DNA of 64,000 bases from Bacillus cytotoxicus (lineage in GTDB: Bacteria > Bacillota > Bacilli > Bacillales > Bacillaceae_G), in the NCBI RefSeq assembly GCF_023715645.1, contig NZ_JAMBOP010000003.1:62001-126000 (forward strand). The letters are read 5' to 3'. A program made the translations under genes and the position numbers. Positions 61,833 to 64,000 of this stretch are shown here, piece by piece (the first letter of the stretch is position 1; each line of letters begins with the position of its first letter). The notes beneath the pieces were generated by a model. The model was not told the DNA's origin and made no database searches. It worked only from the letters and a program-made list of their open reading frames with translations.

Positions 61833-62885
61833 CTAGTCCAGATATTTATCAGTTTGTTTTATTTTTAGCCATAAAAACTCAGCATCTCTTCCCACTCCAC
61901 AAATAAGTGCTGACCCTCTCTGGTATTGCCACGGTAACCCCATATAATATAAACCTTGAATCGCACTCACTCCCCTTTTATGAAGAGGAACGCCTTTTTC
62001 ATCTAAAATTCCTTCTATATCTATCCAGCCATATTCAGGAATAAAACCCGTTGACCATATAATATTTTTCACGTTTCTTTTACTGTAATCACTAAACGTT
62101 ATTTCATTTCCCTGTGCTTGTATCACCCTCGGTTTGATTCCAACTTCCCCCCCACGAATCAGTTTCTTTAATTCAAATCCAAAAATAGGGTCACTTTGTT
62201 TTTAAAACCATGATCCGCGCTTTGTAGTAGTTCCTGCATATAAGAGTCCCATCTTTTCTAACCAATAGAAAATGCTTTTTCCCATGATTTTAAGTGGTAA
62301 AAATTTAAATGGCTGGCTAATAGCAATGGTTACATCGCGACTTTCTGCAAGTTCAGTCGCAATTTGCGTACCAGAATTCCCTCCGCCTACCACAAGGACA
62401 GAACCTTCTGGAATCATCTCTGGTGATTGATATTGAGAAGAATGAATTTGAAAGACCTCTTGTGAAAGATTTTGAGAAATTGAAGGAATGAACGGTTTCT
62501 GAAAAGCACCAGGTGCGATGATGACATGTTCGGAGTGAAATACTCCCTTATCTGTAGATATTTCAAATGTATTATTTATTTTTTGTACTTTATGTACAGT
62601 TGTTTCCATCTGTACGGGTAACGAAAAACGGTTAGCATATCTTTCGAGATAGTCTGCAACTTCATCCTTTGTAGGAAATGCATTTTCATCTCCTTCCAAT
62701 TTCATCCCTGGCAGTGAACTATACGATCTAGGTGTAAACAAAACCAAAGAATCATATCTGTTTCTCCATGAGTCCCCAATTCTTTTTTCTCCATCAAGTA
62801 TTACAAAGTTATAACCCCCTTGTTGTAAGTAATAACTTATACTTAATCCAGCCTGTCCAGCACCAATTATAATAACATCTAACAC
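61833..62885 (-). pseudogene. FAD-dependent monooxygenase-like gene with one in-frame stop
   Basis: The N-terminal part (227 codons from ATG 62885) has the FAD motif IIGAGQAGLS at residues 6-15 and the NADPH motif VVGGGNSGTQIA near residue 163. A TAA at 62202-62204 ends it, but the same frame continues KQSDPIFGFELKKLIRGGEV and through IIWSTGFIPEYGWID to the natural end at 61833, about 350 codons. So a single nonsense change broke a flavoprotein of the CzcO/YocE-like group. The N-terminal piece alone lacks the C-terminal FAD contacts. Confidence 0.85.
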
Positions 62886-62915
62886 AATTCCACCCCCATT
62901 ATTTATCTTTTATTA

Positions 62916-62935
62916 ATATGAACATTTGTTCATAT
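62916..62935. promoter_or_regulatory. Perfect 20-bp palindrome before the flavoprotein gene
   Basis: ATATGAACA-TT-TGTTCATAT, with a further TGTTCATAT half-site directly after it. It lies 30 bases before the start codon. The shape suits a TetR/MarR-type dimer, but no such gene is in the neighbourhood. Confidence 0.55.
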
Positions 62936-63086
62936 GTTCATATATTTTATAAAATAATAACATTTACTTTTTTACACGTCCATAAAAAAGAGGGGAATTA
63001 ATTTTATTAAAGATGAAATATAAGCAGTTTTTCCTTTGTTTCACAAAGGTAATTATAAAATGTTACACATTATATTCTAACAAAAG

Positions 63087-63132
63087 AGAAGGATAGGTAT
63101 TAGCACATGTACATGCTTTTACCTATCCTTCT
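63087..63132 (-). terminator. Terminator of fabZ
   Basis: AGAAGGATAGGTA and TACCTATCCTTCT arms with a partly paired loop, followed on the minus strand by TCTTTTG. About 110 bases after the fabZ stop. Confidence 0.65.
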
Positions 63133-63244
63133 TGTACTACAAATGACCACATTAACTACGACAGAATATACAAGGTTTACTGCGATATCTCGTTTCTTAA
63201 AAAATATGTTTTTGCTCCATTAATTTAAAGATTATAATAAACCT

Positions 63245-63682
63245 TTAGGATTTCTTATTGTTGTAAAGAGCGAACGTAACTTCTGCTTCACAAACAACCT
63301 CGCCATCTACCGTGGCAACAGCATTTGCTTTGGCAATTAAACCACGAACCCTTGTCATTTCTACTTCTAAACGCAACTGATCTCCAGGGTGAACTTGTTT
63401 CTTGAAACGACAACGATCAATGCCAGCAAATAATCCAATTTTCCCTCGATTTTCATCTTTCATTAACATAATAACTGCGCTTACTTGTGCCAACGCTTCT
63501 ACAATTAGAACGCCAGGCATTACTGGATAATTTGGAAAATGACCGTTAAAAAACCCTTCGTTAGCAGTAACATTTTTAATTCCGACTGCACGTTTTCCTT
63601 CCTCTATTTCAAGAATACGATCAACTAATAAAAACGGGTAACGATGTGGAATAATTTCTTTAATTTGTTGAGTATTGAACAT
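63245..63682 (-). CDS. fabZ: 3-hydroxyacyl-ACP dehydratase FabZ, 145 aa
   Basis: A hot-dog fold enzyme that removes water from 3-hydroxyacyl-ACP in fatty acid synthesis. The active site shows His48 in [14 protein letters not shown] and Glu62 in LIVEALAQ, matching known FabZ residues. I chose the ATG at 63682, which follows AAAAAAGGAGAGGGATTT; the frame is open ten codons further. It is a lone gene beside decayed genes. From memory the main B. cereus FabZ begins slightly differently, so this may be a second copy. Confidence 0.9.
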   Translation of the reverse strand: MFNTQQIKEIIPHRYPFLLVDRILEIEEGKRAVGIKNVTANEGFFNGHFPNYPVMPGVLIVEALAQVSAVIMLMKDENRGKIGLFAGIDRCRFKKQVHPGDQLRLEVEMTRVRGLIAKANAVATVDGEVVCEAEVTFALYNNKKS

Positions 63683-64000
63683 AAATCCCTCTCCTTTTTT
63701 ATATTTTCGCAAGTGGCTATTTAATTACCATTATTTAAATTTAAAATTATCACTAACAGTTAGTATCTGGTACTAACAAAAGATTATAACACCCAATGTA
63801 ATGGTAGTAAAGAAGGAGAAACAAATGAGGTCATGTAGAGGTCTTTTAAAACAAAAAGTACACCACCCTTTAATAAGTGATGTACTAACAGGTATATAAT
63901 GTGTAACATTGTATAAAAATATTATTTTTACAACTATTATGATTAAAAGTCCTTATTTAATTTTTATAGAATACACCTCTTTTGCATTTATTCAGCAATT
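63683..64000. other. Non-coding window end
   Basis: No gene is visible in the last 318 bases. An imperfect hairpin AGTACACCACCC...AAGTGATGTACT lies near 63858-63884, and the final 27 bases (from CACCTCTTTTGC) resemble 61126-61152, suggesting that another terminator copy begins here. Confidence 0.4.

Overview
The window is chromosomal DNA of a low-GC, spore-forming Firmicute, almost certainly a member of the Bacillus cereus group. The evidence is the low-GC coding style with strong GGAGG-type ribosome binding sites, sporulation genes (the small spore proteins Tlp and SspN, and a SleL-type cortex hydrolase), a parE/parC-plsY-yneR-yneP-yneN neighbourhood like that of Bacillus, and many copies of structured intergenic repeats of the kind known as bcr elements in this group. 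No rRNA, tRNA or CRISPR array was seen.

Layout. 0-3.8 kb: the N-terminal part of a VWA-domain protein cut by the window edge, two dispersed repeats, two small unknown genes and a SAM methyltransferase. 3.9-12.2 kb: four consecutive OppA-type peptide-binding lipoproteins, each with its own promoter region and terminator, with no permease or ATPase genes nearby; three of the four carry a CodY-like box. 12.9-15.3 kb: an ABC exporter pair with a divergent TetR regulator. 15.3-23.7 kb: a complete branched-chain amino acid uptake operon (binding protein, livH, livM, livG, livF) with a CodY-like box, plus a second stand-alone binding protein and a Gfo/Idh/MocA oxidoreductase. A 392-bp element with inverted ends and a flanking 10-bp direct repeat lies between the last two.

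23.8-40 kb is mostly core chromosome: topoisomerase IV (parE, parC), a CoA-binding protein, an HtrA protease, an OmpR-type regulator without a kinase, anaerobic ribonucleotide reductase (nrdD, nrdG) with possible Fnr and NrdR sites, plsY, a HesB-like protein, a thioesterase, SleL, Tlp, SspN, an FbpB-like peptide, an exonuclease and a ResA-like thioredoxin. A transposase scrap sits between tlp and sspN.

40-50 kb is accessory and decaying. It has small membrane proteins, three gene remnants (GNAT acetyltransferase, an unknown C-terminus, an alcohol dehydrogenase C-terminus), an IS200/IS605 remnant with an intact-looking TnpB but a truncated TnpA, and a locus for poly-N-acetylglucosamine-type exopolysaccharide (glycosyltransferase, small partner, deacetylase).

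50-64 kb: a CyuA-type cysteine/serine catabolic enzyme, two MFS transporters, a BlaI-type repressor with an M56 protease carrying an unusual C-terminal domain, and a run of damaged genes. These are a frameshifted orotate phosphoribosyltransferase paralogue, an MFS C-terminus, a hydrolase C-terminus and a flavoprotein with one in-frame stop. A PaiB-like protein and a FabZ are intact here. At least fourteen copies of one structured repeat core are scattered through the window.
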